Notes: generated from the sequence alone by a model not told the origin. A DNA stretch of 64,000 bases from Thermocrispum agreste DSM 44070 (GCF_000427905.1 NZ_KE386604.1:479086-543085); one strand, 5' to 3'. Positions 1 through 11,269 are shown, numbered from the stretch's first letter. Translations and numbers: made by a program.

Positions 1-612
1 GACCCGACCGGTCCGGCGGCGATGTCCGAGCGCATCAAGTCGATGATGCAGCTCGCCGAGGAGGAGATCGCCGAGCACAAGGCCAAGGCGGAGCAGGACG
101 CCGCGGCCACGCGCGAAGCCGCCGACGCCTACGCGGAGAAGACCCGCAAGAAGGCGGAGGAGGTCGCCGAGCAGCTGGCCGCCGAGGCCAAGGCGGAGCG
201 GGAACGCCTCGACGCGGAGGCCGCCGAGCGGCGCGCCAAGGCCGAGCAGGAGTCCGCCGAGAGGATCGCGGCGGCCCAGCAGCAGTCGGCCGAGGAGATC
301 GCTGCCAAGAAGGCCGCCGCGGACAAGGAGATCGCCGAGCTGACCGCCGACGCCAAGGCGCGCGCAGAGGCGATGATCGCCGACGCCGAGGCCCGGCTGG
401 CGGACGCCACCAGGCAGCAGAAGGCCGCGGTGGAGTTCCGCAAGACGGTCGCCGAGCGGCTGTCGGCCACGCACGCCGCGTTGCAGGAGGCCATCGAGAA
501 GCTCGGTGAGATGCCGGAGTTCGACGGCGGCCCGAACGGGCAGGCCACCGGCTCCGCGAGCGACAAGGCCGCAAGCAACGGCTCGGCGTCGAAGGTCAAG
601 CAGCCTGCCTGA
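1..612 (+). CDS. Coiled-coil protein, 3' part only (5' end outside window)
   Basis: The frame is open from base 1, so 203 codons are visible and the true start is probably upstream; the ATG at 22 is the first one inside the window. The protein is almost entirely a charged Ala/Glu/Lys/Arg coiled coil from the start to about residue 165, followed by a short Gly/Ser/Ala-rich tail. The N-terminal visible part (ERIKSMMQLAEEEIAEHKAK) is typical of actinobacterial DivIVA/Wag31-like and filament-forming coiled-coil proteins involved in polar growth or cytoskeleton. That family link is an inference from composition and this short motif. A strong hairpin follows the stop codon. Confidence 0.75.
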   Translation, partial: DPTGPAAMSERIKSMMQLAEEEIAEHKAKAEQDAAATREAADAYAEKTRKKAEEVAEQLAAEAKAERERLDAEAAERRAKAEQESAERIAAAQQQSAEEIAAKKAAADKEIAELTADAKARAEAMIADAEARLADATRQQKAAVEFRKTVAERLSATHAALQEAIEKLGEMPEFDGGPNGQATGSASDKAASNGSASKVKQPA

Positions 613-632
613 CGCGATCCGGTCGGCAGATG

Positions 633-665
633 GACGGCCCGGTGCCCGCGCGGCACCGGGCCGTC
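633..665 (+). terminator. Rho-independent-type hairpin after the coiled-coil gene
   Basis: Perfect 14-bp inverted repeat (633-646 against 652-665) with a 5-nt loop, 20 bp after the stop codon at 612. There is no T-run, as is common in high-GC actinobacteria. Confidence 0.75.
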
Positions 666-1053
666 ATGGTGTGTGCGCGGAACGCCTCCGCGGTGCAGGC
701 GCCGGTAGCGCTGCGCCGGCACGTGCCCGCCACCAAGGCTCGGCGGTGCGGCCGAGGGACATCGGGCTGTTCGGCTTCGAGGCCAAGGGGCGGTCGTCCG
801 TATGGCCCGGCCGTTCGCCGTGCGGACACCGACGGGAAGTCCGGTGCCCAGCGCGGCGACATGCAGGTGCGCACCCTGTCGCTCCCGAAGTACCGGAACG
901 GTCCGTCGGGGGCCGGAACGGGACACGCCCCTGGTCGCGGGGGCCAGTCGGATGGGGGTGCGCTTCGGCTCGCGCGGAGTCATCCGCGACGGCTTTGGCA
1001 TGTGGGCGGCGGCCCGGGTGTGCTTCGGCTTGCGCGGAGCTACCGGGACGCCC
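666..1053. other. Gene-poor interval with a short direct repeat
   Basis: No convincing gene is seen. Two similar 22-bp stretches lie at 958-979 and 1018-1039 (core cttcggcTTGcgcggag, with C for T at one site). I cannot assign a function to either. Confidence 0.4.
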
Positions 1054-1965
1054 CTACCACTCGCGAAGCGGGTGGAACGGGATGCGCTTGTCCCACGGCA
1101 CCCAGCTTCTCGCCAGCTCCGGGGTGATCATGTGGCCGATCGCGCTGGCCACACACAGGCCGTCCAGCTTCTCTTCGTTCAGCACCAGGCGCACGACGAG
1201 GTCACCGACCTGCTTGCCGATACCCAGCGCGTGCAAATCCCACGTGCCGTGATGCACACCTTCGGCCACGAGCCGCACGGCGTTCGGCGTCCCGTTCCGC
1301 GACACCGTCTTCACTTCACCGAGGCGCCCGGTCTCCCGGAGCGCGTCGATCGCGCCCAGCGCCGTCTCGTCGTTGTACGGGATCAGGCCGTCGAGGTGGG
1401 AGAAGTCGGCGAGCAGGTTCTTGGTCTTCTCGTAGCCACCGGAGCGGACGTCCAGCGTGTTCCGGTACCGCTCGTCCATCGGGTCGTTGACCAGGTCGAG
1501 TCCGTACACCTGCAATCCGTGCACGAAGCCGAGCACGAGCTCGGTGTCGTCGGCGGTGCCCGGTCCGCCGTCGATGCCGACCTTCGCGCCGGCCGGCAAC
1601 AGGCTCGCCAGGTACTCGGCCATGTAGACGCCGTGGTTGAAGTTCGGGTACACCAGCGACGCGTCCACTGGGAAGCGAGGACGCTCGACGGCGACGACGG
1701 ACACCCCCTGCCTGCGTGCCTCGGCCACCGCTTCGGCAGGCTCGTCGACGTCGATCGAGTAGAACACGATCGCCCGCACGCCGGCGGCGACCGCCTCCTC
1801 GATCAGGGTGTTGGTCCGCTGCAGCCAGTCGTCGTCACGGAAGTCGGCGTAGCCGACACGCAGTTCCAGCCCGGCCTCGGCGAGCGTGTGGTCGATCGCG
1901 TGGGTCATCGCGTCGATCGACGGGTTCTCACCGTACTTGAGTGGGCAGATGTAGAGAACGCGCAT
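1054..1965 (-). CDS. Sugar-binding-type (Peripla_BP_4-like) protein without signal peptide
   Basis: 303 aa. It begins MRVLYICPLKYGENPSIDAM and shows the alternating beta/alpha pattern of type I periplasmic binding proteins (ribose/LacI-like ligand-binding fold), with a hinge-like stretch IPYNDETALGAIDALRE around residues 196-212 that matches the usual 'NDxxAxGAxxAL' region. There is no signal peptide or lipobox and no helix-turn-helix, so it looks like a cytoplasmic ligand-binding domain. No ABC permease or ATPase is adjacent. AGGA lies upstream of the ATG. It could be an intracellular sensor, or a binding protein whose export signal was lost. Confidence 0.8.
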   Translation of the reverse strand: MRVLYICPLKYGENPSIDAMTHAIDHTLAEAGLELRVGYADFRDDDWLQRTNTLIEEAVAAGVRAIVFYSIDVDEPAEAVAEARRQGVSVVAVERPRFPVDASLVYPNFNHGVYMAEYLASLLPAGAKVGIDGGPGTADDTELVLGFVHGLQVYGLDLVNDPMDERYRNTLDVRSGGYEKTKNLLADFSHLDGLIPYNDETALGAIDALRETGRLGEVKTVSRNGTPNAVRLVAEGVHHGTWDLHALGIGKQVGDLVVRLVLNEEKLDGLCVASAIGHMITPELARSWVPWDKRIPFHPLREW

Positions 1966-2798
1966 GAGTATTCCTTCACGGCGCGAGCGTGCCGGACAGG
2001 GCGCACGACGGGAAATGCGTGCTGCGCGCCGCGATCGCCTGCTCCACTCCGTGCCGAGGCAGCAGCCGGGGGGACGGGCGACCGGCGCCTGCCGCGCAGC
2101 TTGCCTGTCTCCGGGGCCTTTTCGGACTCCTCGTCGATGGCCGGCGGCGCGTGGCGCTCCCCGGCTGCGGTGGGTGGTTCGCCAACGGTGGATGCCTCCG
2201 GCCGATCAAGCGCGCCGAGCGACGGCGCGGCACGAACCGGCGAGCCGGCCGGTGAGGCCGTGATCGAGCGGCAGTGCCGCCCCTGGGGTGGGCCAGGCGG
2301 TGCCGGAGCGGCGCCTCGTGGACGAGCTCTTCCCACTGCTGCGATCGACGGCCCGGTCGGCTGTGCGGGCGGGGCTCGTCGCTCTCCGGTATCCGACCTG
2401 CGGCGGTCGCGCATCGAAGCCGCCATCGGCGTTCGCCGGGAGCTGCGTTCCCCGCGGCATGGTCACCGAGGCGAGGAAGGGGGCTGTGCCGGTGCAGCTG
2501 CTACAACGGGGTGGCGAGGGCAACGACCGAGGTGCGCCGGGACCTGTTCGTGCGCTCGGCCCCGTGACAAGTCGTTGCACGCCACCGGGGGCGGTACCAA
2601 GGCGACCGCTGCACCGGGGAAGCCATCGGAGTCGTTGCACGCCGGCGTGGGCGGTACACCGGTGTCACCGGCCGCCGTCGCCGGGCTGGCCGGGTCCCAG
2701 GGCCTCGGTGCCCAGCCGGATCAGGTCGAGGTCGGCGACTCCGACGAGGTAGTGGCTGGGCCTTGACCCGTCCTCGCGGGCGCGATCAGCCGCGGCCC
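1966..2798. other. Gene-poor interval, 833 bp
   Basis: Open frames here are arginine/proline/alanine-rich shadows without recognisable domains. Two 27-bp sequences at 2571-2597 and 2631-2657 (gtcgttgcacgcc...gggcggtac) agree at 24 of 27 positions. I see no gene I can support. Confidence 0.4.
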
Positions 2799-4232
2799 TC
2801 AGAACTGGTAGTACAAGAACGGGCTGAACGTGCCGGTGGCGACCAGGATCGCGGCGTAGAGCAGCCCGCAGGTCATCACGCCCACCCGCAGCACGCTCGC
2901 CGGGGTGGAGCGGGAGGACTCCAGCAGCGGGCCGGTGACCGGGTGCGCGGGCAGGAAGAAGATGCTCGCCGCCGCCAGCAGGATGACCAGCCGCTGGTTG
3001 GTCAGTGCCTCGTCCACCACGTCGGTCACGCCGCTGAAGTCGGGCAGCAGCATGTGGCCGATCATGGTCAGCGCCGAGCCCAGGTCCGCCGAGTTGAACA
3101 GCACCCAGCCGAAGATCACCAGCACGATGGTCAGCGCCCGTCGCCATGCCCTGGCCACCGGGTTGGCCGGGGCCGTGGTGAGGCCGAAGCTGCGCTCGAT
3201 GATCAGCAGCGCGCCGTGCCAGATGCCCCACAGCAGGAACGTCCACGCCGCGCCGTGCCAGAAGCCGGTCAGCACGAACACGATGCACAGGTTGCGATAG
3301 GTCTTGCGCGCTCCGGCCCGGTTGCCGCCCAGCGGGATGTAGACGTAGTCGCGGAACCAGCGGGACAGCGACATGTGCCAGCGGCGCCAGAACTCCGTGA
3401 CGGTGACCGACGCGTACGGGCGGGCGAAGTTCTCCGGCAACCGGAAGCCGAGCATCCGGCCGAGGCCGATGGCCATGTCCGAGTAGCCGGAGAAGTCGAA
3501 GAACAGCTGCAGCGTGTAGGTGATCGCGCCCAGCCAGGCGATCGCGAACGTCATCTCGTCCGCCGGGGTGCGGAAGCAGGCGGTGGCCAGCGGGGCCAGG
3601 GAGTCGGCGACGATCGCCTTCTTGCACAGCCCGAGCGCGAACCGCGGGAAGCCGGCCGCGATGTCGTCGAGCCGGTGCAGGCGGCGCTGCGGCAGCTGGT
3701 CGGCGATCTCCTTGAACCGCACGATCGGACCCGCGACGAGCTGCGGGAACATCGAGATGTACGTGGCGAACGAGACCGGGTTGCGCAGCGCTTTGCGTTC
3801 GCCGCGGTAGATGTCCACCACGTAGGAGATGTGGTGGAACGTGTAGAAGGAGATGCCGATCGGCAGCACCAGCTCCACCACCGGGAAATGGCCGCCGAGC
3901 AGCTCGGCGATCGCGTCGATCTGTTCGGTGGCGAACCCGGCGTACTTCCACACCGCCAGCACGGCCGCGTCGAAGCACACCACCGCGATGAGGACGGCTC
4001 GCCGGTGCGGTCGCGGCCTGCCGAACTCGTCCGGCTCCAGCAGCGGGCCTGCCAGGAAATTGACCACCATGCAGGCCAGCAGCAGCAGTGTGGTCGCGCC
4101 TGCCCCGGTGGCGTAGAAGATCAGGCTGGCGATGGCGATGATGCCGTTGCGCCACGCCCGCGGCAGCACCAGCACGGCGAGCAGCACCGCGGGCATGAAG
4201 TACCACAGGAACAGTGGTGACGCGAACGACAT
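2799..4232 (-). CDS. MBOAT-family O-acyltransferase (AlgI/DltB-like)
   Basis: 477 aa polytopic membrane protein. It has the MBOAT signature: FDFSGYSDMAIGLGRMLG near residue 245-262, ENFARPY, EFWRRWHMSLS, RDYVYIPLGG, and the active-site histidine region TGFWHGAAWTFLLWGIWHG. These match AlgI, which moves acetyl groups across the membrane onto extracellular polysaccharide. The usual partner, a DltD/AlgJ-like or SGNH acetyltransferase, is not visible beside it, so the acceptor is unknown. It is transcribed divergently from the membrane protein that starts at 4324. Confidence 0.9.
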   Translation of the reverse strand: MSFASPLFLWYFMPAVLLAVLVLPRAWRNGIIAIASLIFYATGAGATTLLLLACMVVNFLAGPLLEPDEFGRPRPHRRAVLIAVVCFDAAVLAVWKYAGFATEQIDAIAELLGGHFPVVELVLPIGISFYTFHHISYVVDIYRGERKALRNPVSFATYISMFPQLVAGPIVRFKEIADQLPQRRLHRLDDIAAGFPRFALGLCKKAIVADSLAPLATACFRTPADEMTFAIAWLGAITYTLQLFFDFSGYSDMAIGLGRMLGFRLPENFARPYASVTVTEFWRRWHMSLSRWFRDYVYIPLGGNRAGARKTYRNLCIVFVLTGFWHGAAWTFLLWGIWHGALLIIERSFGLTTAPANPVARAWRRALTIVLVIFGWVLFNSADLGSALTMIGHMLLPDFSGVTDVVDEALTNQRLVILLAAASIFFLPAHPVTGPLLESSRSTPASVLRVGVMTCGLLYAAILVATGTFSPFLYYQF

Positions 4233-4323
4233 CCTCTCGATCCCCCTGCGAGCGGCGGAAGCAGTCAGACACTACCGAAGCCGAGCCGGGAACCGGCACG
4301 GATCGGGTAACGTCCCTGTGCAC

Positions 4324-5334
4324 ATGACTAAGACGCAGCTCACGGCGGTGATCAACGATCCGCGCATTGCGGACGAACGGCACGTGAACGCTTATCGGGT
4401 GTCGGGCCTGTTGCTGGTGCTCTACGGCTTCGTGCCGATCGGCTGGACGACGTACGCCTTCCTGAGCCGTGACGCACCACTCGGCGAGTTCCTGCGCAGC
4501 GTCGTCTGGCCGGTGAAGACCGAGCTGGTCTTGGCCATGACGCCCTACGAGTGGGCGTTCGCCGTCTCACTCATCGTGGTGGGCGCGTGCGCACTGGCGC
4601 GCAGGCGGGCGGCCCGCGGTAGTGCGGCGGCACTTGCCGTGGGCATGCTCGTGGTCTCGGTCCGGGAGGCCGTCGGGGCGTTCGACCCGGACTACCGCGC
4701 GGGCTTCGTCGAACAGGACGAGGGGCCGTGGCTGATCGTCACCAGGGTGTCCGGTCTGGTGATCGGCGTGGTGGTGCTGCTGCTCATGGCGCGTGCCCGG
4801 GACGATCGCAACCCGCGGGTGCGCAACGTGACCTACCCGATCGCCGGTGTCGTGATCGCGGCCGCGGGGGCGCTGCAGATCGCCGGGCTGCTGGTGACGC
4901 CGGGCGGGGACGCGTTCGTGCGCCGAGCCCTGGACCCGGTAGGTCACTCGCCTGCGAGCATGACCGCGAGCGTGCCGCTGTATCAGCTGTTCCTCATCGT
5001 CGCGATGGTGGTGATCGGCCTGCTCGCGGTGACTCAGCTGCGGATCGCGCGGGGAGCCGCGCTGGCGATCGTGCCCGTCGCCGGCTACGTCGCCTACTTC
5101 TTCCTCACCCCGCAGCTGCCGTACCTGAATCTCGAGCTGCTCCTGGATCACACGGCGTTCGCGCTGACCTATGCCGGGCTGGCGGCCAGCGTCCTCGCTG
5201 CCGTCGTCGTCGCCGTGCTGTTCGCGCGCCGCGATCCGGACGAGCCCGTCGCCCCGTCGGATGCGGCACCTGCCACGGCGTCGGCGGACGACGACGGTCA
5301 GGAAGGCATCGGCACCACCGCCGAGGCCAGATGA
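4324..5334 (+). CDS. Polytopic membrane protein, function unknown
   Basis: 336 aa if started at the ATG at 4324; a GTG at 4318 is an equally plausible leaderless start because TAACGT lies just upstream. About eight hydrophobic segments are visible (for example around residues 20-40, 75-95, 100-120, 145-165, 180-200, 225-245, 250-270, 285-310). The C-terminal about 35 residues are acidic and Ala/Pro/Asp-rich, probably cytoplasmic. I do not recognise a family. It is divergent from the MBOAT gene, with about 90 bp between the starts. Confidence 0.75.
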   Translation: MTKTQLTAVINDPRIADERHVNAYRVSGLLLVLYGFVPIGWTTYAFLSRDAPLGEFLRSVVWPVKTELVLAMTPYEWAFAVSLIVVGACALARRRAARGSAAALAVGMLVVSVREAVGAFDPDYRAGFVEQDEGPWLIVTRVSGLVIGVVVLLLMARARDDRNPRVRNVTYPIAGVVIAAAGALQIAGLLVTPGGDAFVRRALDPVGHSPASMTASVPLYQLFLIVAMVVIGLLAVTQLRIARGAALAIVPVAGYVAYFFLTPQLPYLNLELLLDHTAFALTYAGLAASVLAAVVVAVLFARRDPDEPVAPSDAAPATASADDDGQEGIGTTAEAR

Positions 5335-5491
5335 TCCGCCCTTGGCCCGGGCGGGGAAACCGGACGGATCATGCCGTGTCACGGCTGGCATGACCGGACA
5401 GGGGCCCACCGGCCTGAGATCGCCGACCGGCGGCGCACCAGCGGTCGCAACGCGGGCCGGTGCCGTGACCTCGGGCGATCGTCCAGGTCGG

Positions 5492-6437
5492 TCAGATCCG
5501 GCCGCGTTCACGCCGTCGCCGGGCGATGTCGGCGAGCAGCACTCCCGCGGCCACCGAAGCGTTGAGGGATTCCACGCCCGCGGCCATGGGGATGGAGACC
5601 GTCATGTCGCAGGTTTCCCGCACCAGCCGGGACAGCCCGCGGCCCTCGGAGCCGAGCACCACGACCAGCGGGTCGGCCGCCAGCGGCAGGTCGTCGATCA
5701 TCGTGTCGCCGTCGGCGTCCAGCCCGACGATCATCAGTCCCTTGGCCGCGTAGTCGCGCAGCTGCCGGGTCAGGTTCGTGGCCATGGCGATCGGCAGTCT
5801 GGCTGCGGTGCCCGCGCTGGTCCGCCAGGCCACGGCGGTCATGCCCGCGCTGCGCCTGCTGGGCAGCAGCACGCCGTGGGCCCCGAAAGCCGCCGCAGAG
5901 CGCACCACGGCGCCGAGATTGCGCGGGTCGGTGACTCCGTCCAGCGCGACCAGCAGCGGCGGTTCCGCCGAGTCCGCCGCCGCGACAAGCAGGTCGTCCG
6001 GGTCGGCGTAGTCGAACGGGGGAACCTGCAGGCCCAGGCCCTGGTGCACCGCGTTCTGCGTCTTGCGGTCCAGCTCGGTGCGCGGGACTTCGAGGATGGT
6101 GACACCGCGGTCCGCGGCGATGCGGACGGCTTCGGTCACCCGGTCGTCCGCTTCGACCCCGAGCGCCACGTACAGCACGTCGGCAGGCACGTCTGCGCGA
6201 AGTGCCTCGACCACCGGATTGCGGCCGGCGATGATCTCCGGGCCGGACGTGCGATGGTCCCGCGCCTTCTCCGCACGCGCCTTCCTGGCTGCCCGGCGTT
6301 GGGCGGGATGACCTGGCCGCAGCTCGGCCTTCGGCGTCGGCCCCTTGCCGCGCAGGCCCTTGCTGCGCTGGCCGCCGGAGCCGACGACTGCGCCCTTCTT
6401 GGTGCCCGGTTTGCGGACGGCGCCGCGGCGCCGAGAG

Positions 6438-6448
<11 letters not shown>
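5492..6448 (-). CDS. rlmB: 23S rRNA (guanosine-2'-O-)-methyltransferase RlmB (TrmH/SpoU family)
   Basis: 318 aa. A basic N-terminal extension of about 70 residues (Lys/Arg/Gly-rich) precedes the substrate-binding domain ([11 protein letters not shown]) and the SpoU knot domain: [16 protein letters not shown], then [18 protein letters not shown] and SIPM...[13 protein letters not shown]. These are the SAM-binding knot motifs of enzymes that 2'-O-methylate a 23S rRNA guanosine. The start overlaps the end of cysS by 11 bp, so the two are co-transcribed, in the order seen in mycobacteria. Confidence 0.93.
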
Positions 6449-7826
<1,378 letters not shown>

Positions 7827-7927
7827 TCAGGAATGGTACGGGTCCAGCCATCGGCGACCGGCACGGCGTCCCTGGCTGCGAGACGCCACCCGCCGTGGCC
7901 GGACCCGGTCGGGGGAGCGGCAGGCAG

Positions 7928-8623
7928 CTAGTGCAGGCCGTGCTCGGCCAGCGCGTCCCGCAACGCCGTGGGCCGCTCCGCCGGGCGGGTGGCGGGCACC
8001 AGGCTGAACTTCATGCCCAGCGCCAGTGCGCCGCCGTCAGCTCGCCTGCTGTCGCCGACCATCAGCGCTTCCTCGGCATCGACCCCGATGGCCTTGAGCG
8101 CGATCTCGAAGATGCGCCGGTCCGGCTTGACCACACCGTGCTCGTAGCTGAGCACGTATTCCGTCACGTACTGGTCGATGCCTGCGGCGGTGAACGCCGG
8201 GCGGATGTCGAAGGCGATGTTGCTGACCACCGCGATCGGAATGTCCTGCGCAGCCAGCGCCGCGAACACCTCCGGCACGTCCGGGAACGGTCGCCAGCTC
8301 GCCGTGTCGATCATGCGTTCGTAGAGCACCGTGGCGTGCTCGCCGGCGGTGAGGCCGGTCCGCCGGATCGCTTCCACGAACGCCTTGCGGTGCAGGACGG
8401 GGTCGAGGTCGCGGTTCTGCCAGGCGTGGGCGAACTCCTCCTCGTCCGAGGCGAAGTGCGTGGTCGGTGCGATCACCGCGCGCACCAGCTCGCCGAACCC
8501 CTCCGGGGTCAGCTCGTTGCCGTCGGCGTCGGTCACCCCGGCCAGATCGTCGAACCTGGGTTCCGCACTGAACAGCGTCCCGGCGAAATCGAACAACACC
8601 CCTCGGATGGTCACGCCGGACAC
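7928..8623 (-). CDS. HAD-superfamily hydrolase
   Basis: 231 aa. Motif I is FDFAGTLF (nucleophile Asp near residue 11), motif II VVSNIAFD, motif III lysine region GVVKPDRRIFE, and motif IV MVGDSRRADGGAL. A helical cap lies between motifs I and II, giving a C1-cap phosphatase/dehalogenase-like enzyme. The substrate cannot be read from sequence. It sits between ispF and cysS on the same strand, with 61 bp and about 100 bp gaps. Confidence 0.88.
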   Translation of the reverse strand: MSGVTIRGVLFDFAGTLFSAEPRFDDLAGVTDADGNELTPEGFGELVRAVIAPTTHFASDEEEFAHAWQNRDLDPVLHRKAFVEAIRRTGLTAGEHATVLYERMIDTASWRPFPDVPEVFAALAAQDIPIAVVSNIAFDIRPAFTAAGIDQYVTEYVLSYEHGVVKPDRRIFEIALKAIGVDAEEALMVGDSRRADGGALALGMKFSLVPATRPAERPTALRDALAEHGLH

Positions 8624-8684
8624 GCTACCGATTCCAGCGCGGAAGCCAAGCCGGACCGCTCACGCGGAAGCCGAGCCGGACCGC

Positions 8685-9158
8685 TCACTCGGCGGGCAAC
8701 AGCAGGGCGGTGGCGATGGCTGCGATGCCTTCCCCGCGGCCGGTGAGGCCGAGCCCGTCGGTGGTCGTGCCGGAGACGCTGACCGGCCCTCCCGCCGCCT
8801 GCGACAGGGCCTGCTGGGCTTCCTCGCGGCGCGGGCCGATCTTGGGTGCGTTGCCGATGACCTGCACCGCGGCGTTGCCCAGCCGCCACCCGGCGGCCTC
8901 CACGCGGTCACGTGCTTCGGCGAGCAGCCGCAGTCCGGAGGCTCCGGCGTACTCGGGCCGGCCGGTGCCGAACAGTGCGCCGAGGTCGCCGAGGCCTGCG
9001 GCGGACAACATGGCGTCGATCAGGGCGTGGGTGGCGACGTCACCGTCGGAATGCCCGGCGCAGCCGTCCACACCCTCCCAGCGAATGCCGGCGATCCAGC
9101 ATTCCCGGCCGGCTTCGACGGGGTGCACGTCGACACCCTGGCCGATGCGTGGGGTCAT
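8685..9158 (-). CDS. ispF: 2-C-methyl-D-erythritol 2,4-cyclodiphosphate synthase
   Basis: 157 aa starting at the [17 protein letters not shown]; longer upstream frames are spurious. Metal ligands are in VDVHPVE, and the conserved [25 protein letters not shown] and [14 protein letters not shown] stretches are present. It forms the cyclodiphosphate in the MEP isoprenoid pathway. Its start overlaps the ispD stop by 4 bp, so the two are translationally coupled. Confidence 0.95.
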   Translation of the reverse strand: MTPRIGQGVDVHPVEAGRECWIAGIRWEGVDGCAGHSDGDVATHALIDAMLSAAGLGDLGALFGTGRPEYAGASGLRLLAEARDRVEAAGWRLGNAAVQVIGNAPKIGPRREEAQQALSQAAGGPVSVSGTTTDGLGLTGRGEGIAAIATALLLPAE

Positions 9159-9856
9159 GGCTGCTCCACCAGAAGGCGTTCGGCGATCATCAGGTCGAAG
9201 GGGGTGGTGATCTTCATGGCGTGCGGGTGACCGGGCACGGTGGTGACTTTCGCGCCGTGGTGCTCGGCGAGGGACGCGTCGTCGGTGATCGGGCCGTCCG
9301 GCCTGCCCGCATAGGCGCGCCGCAACAGCGGCTCGGCGAAGCCCTGCGGTGTCTGCACGGCGCGCAGCGAGCTGCGATCGGGTGTGCCGATCACCACGCC
9401 ATTCGCGTCGACCTGCTTGACGGTGTCCGCCAAGGGGAGAACCGGCACCACCGCTTCCGCGCCGCTGGAAAGCGCTTCGACCACCGCACGGGGTACCTCG
9501 GGAGGGGTGAAGGCCCGCGCGGCGTCGTGCACCAGCACGGCGTCGAACGCGCCGTCGGCTACCGACGACAGCGCCGCGCGCACGGACTCGGTGCGGTCCA
9601 CGCCGCCGGGAACGACGCTGCACCGCGCACCGAACTCCACCAGGCAGGAGGTGAACTCGTCGAGCTGTTCCGGGGGCGCGGCGACGACCACCGCGTCCAC
9701 GACTCCGGAGTCGAACAGCCCGCGCGTCGCCCTGGTGACCAGGGGTACCCCGGCCACCGGAACCAGAGCCTTGGGAACGCGCGCGCCGAGGCGTTCACCC
9801 CGCCCAGCGGCGGGAACCAGCGCGACGACTGTCAGCCGGTCGTCAGGACCGGGCAA
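9155..9856 (-). CDS. ispD: 2-C-methyl-D-erythritol 4-phosphate cytidylyltransferase
   Basis: 233 aa with a TTG start; no ATG or GTG is available before the conserved [20 protein letters not shown] nucleotide-binding loop. [15 protein letters not shown] and QTPQGF further support IspD. It transfers CMP to methylerythritol phosphate. The gene starts 8 bp after carD ends, giving a carD-ispD-ispF operon as in mycobacteria. Confidence 0.95.
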   Translation of the reverse strand: MPGPDDRLTVVALVPAAGRGERLGARVPKALVPVAGVPLVTRATRGLFDSGVVDAVVVAAPPEQLDEFTSCLVEFGARCSVVPGGVDRTESVRAALSSVADGAFDAVLVHDAARAFTPPEVPRAVVEALSSGAEAVVPVLPLADTVKQVDANGVVIGTPDRSSLRAVQTPQGFAEPLLRRAYAGRPDGPITDDASLAEHHGAKVTTVPGHPHAMKITTPFDLMIAERLLVEQP

Positions 9857-9864
9857 CGGGGAAA

Positions 9865-10395
9865 CTAACTGTCGATGCCTGCGCCGACCGGTTTGGCATC
9901 GGACGTCTCGTCGGCCGTGGCGAGGACTTCGTCCAGCAGCCCCTCGGCCTTCTCCTCGTCCGTGCCCTCAGCGAGGGCGAGTTCGCTGACCAGAATCTGC
10001 CGTGCCTTGGCCAGCATGCGCTTCTCGCCGGCGGACAAGCCACGGTCCTTCTCGCGTCGCCAAAGATCGCGCACCACTTCGGCCACCTTGTTGACGTCGC
10101 CGGAGGCGAGCTTCTCCAGGTTGGCCTTGTACCGACGAGACCAGTTGGTGGGCTCTTCGGTGTGGGGAGCGCGCAGCACGTCGAAAACGCGATTGAGCCC
10201 GTCCTGGCCGACGACGTCACGCACGCCGACGATCTCGGCGTTGTCGGCGGGGACGCGCACCGTCAGGTCGCCCTGGGCGACCTTGAGCACGAGGTACTGC
10301 TTCTCCTCGCCTTTGATGACGCGGGTCTCGATCGCTTCGATGAGTGCTGCACCGTGGTGCGGGTAGACGACGGTCTCTCCGACCTTGAAAGCCAT
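9865..10395 (-). CDS. carD: CarD-family RNA polymerase-binding transcription regulator
   Basis: 176 aa, a little longer than the mycobacterial protein. The N-terminal Tudor-like RNA polymerase interaction domain ([18 protein letters not shown], then [17 protein letters not shown]) is followed by the helical DNA-contacting domain with the tryptophan in [16 protein letters not shown] and [23 protein letters not shown]. CarD stabilises the open promoter complex, chiefly at rRNA promoters. It is first gene of the carD-ispD-ispF operon and is divergent from lpqE. Confidence 0.96.
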   Translation of the reverse strand: MAFKVGETVVYPHHGAALIEAIETRVIKGEEKQYLVLKVAQGDLTVRVPADNAEIVGVRDVVGQDGLNRVFDVLRAPHTEEPTNWSRRYKANLEKLASGDVNKVAEVVRDLWRREKDRGLSAGEKRMLAKARQILVSELALAEGTDEEKAEGLLDEVLATADETSDAKPVGAGIDS

Positions 10396-10573
10396 GTGTC
10401 CTCTGCCCCTTTCGCTTTGTCCATGTTAGCACGCGCAAGGGTCCCCCCGACACCGGCCCGTGCCCGTCATCGCAGGTCAAGGCCATAATCGGTGCGGCAG
10501 CGGGGGTTGACAAACGCGGCGTCGGCATGCTCACGCAGGTGACGAGCGGGGCATCCGGCGCACTGTTCGAAGT

Positions 10574-10586
10574 GTCCACTGTGGAC
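10574..10586. promoter_or_regulatory. Palindrome in the carD-lpqE intergenic region
   Basis: Perfect 6-bp arms GTCCAC/GTGGAC around a single T, inside the 286-bp gap between divergent carD and lpqE. A second small dyad, CACT(N6)AGTG, overlaps it at 10561-10574. It is a possible operator; no regulator is identified. Confidence 0.35.
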
Positions 10587-10681
10587 GGTGTGGCGAAGAC
10601 GGCAGCGGGCCGCGTACCGGTGTTTCGGCCGACCGGATAGTCTTGCCAGCGCAGGCTTGCGGGACACGAAAGGATTCCGGT

Positions 10682-11260
10682 ATGCCCAGCAGTTCCGGTA
10701 GGCGCGGGGTGAAGCTCGGCTTCGCCACGGTCGCTCTCGCCGCCGCGTTGGCAGGCACGGCCGGTTGCGGCGCGGGTCAGATCACGCAGACCGACACCCA
10801 GCTGCCCGCGGTCAACGGCGACATTGCGGAAGCGGGCGCGGTGCGAGTGAACAACGCGGTGCTGGCCTACCCGGAGCCGGGCTACTGGGCGGAGGGCTCC
10901 GACGTTCCGCTGCGCATGGCCATCGCCAACACCGCCCCGCGGGGCGACGAGCTGGAGCAGGTCAGCAGCCCGGTCAGCGCCAGCGTCAAGGTCGAGGGCG
11001 ACACCGTCATCCCGTCGCAGCGCGCGCTGTACGTGGGCATGGAGGCCCCGAAGCCGGCAGGCGAAGCGGCCGCGGCGGCCGATGCCGGTGACGTCGGCAC
11101 CGCGACCGTGACGCTGGAGAAGATCAACAAGAACCTGTTCCCCGGCATGGTGGTCGAGGTGACGCTGACCTTCCGGGAGGCAGGGCCGGTCAAGCTGCGG
11201 GTGCCGATCGCCGCTCCGGACGGGGCGCGCACCGAGGAAGCCGCCGCAGCCGGGCACTGA
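10682..11260 (+). CDS. lpqE: LpqE-like lipoprotein
   Basis: 192 aa with an N-terminal hydrophobic signal and a lipobox-like stretch ending at Cys29 (AGTAGC), so it is predicted to be exported and lipid-anchored. The rest is a beta-rich domain. The name rests on position: the mycobacterial order ispF-ispD-carD (one way), lpqE-radA (the other way) is reproduced exactly here. The role is unknown. GAAAGGA precedes the ATG; TAGTCT at about 10637-10642 is a possible -10 box. Confidence 0.75.
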   Translation: MPSSSGRRGVKLGFATVALAAALAGTAGCGAGQITQTDTQLPAVNGDIAEAGAVRVNNAVLAYPEPGYWAEGSDVPLRMAIANTAPRGDELEQVSSPVSASVKVEGDTVIPSQRALYVGMEAPKPAGEAAAAADAGDVGTATVTLEKINKNLFPGMVVEVTLTFREAGPVKLRVPIAAPDGARTEEAAAAGH

Positions 11261-11269
11261 CAAGCGCGC

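Noticed and set aside
802..2766. 654-codon plus-strand frame
   Set aside because: It is the antisense shadow of the sugar-binding-type gene at 1054-1965, extended by GC-rich open sequence.
10467..10667. Minus-strand 66-codon frame between carD and lpqE with a CxxC and a C-terminal CRTDYGLDLR
   Set aside because: No ribosome site, modest GC at third positions, and it covers the space needed for two divergent promoters.
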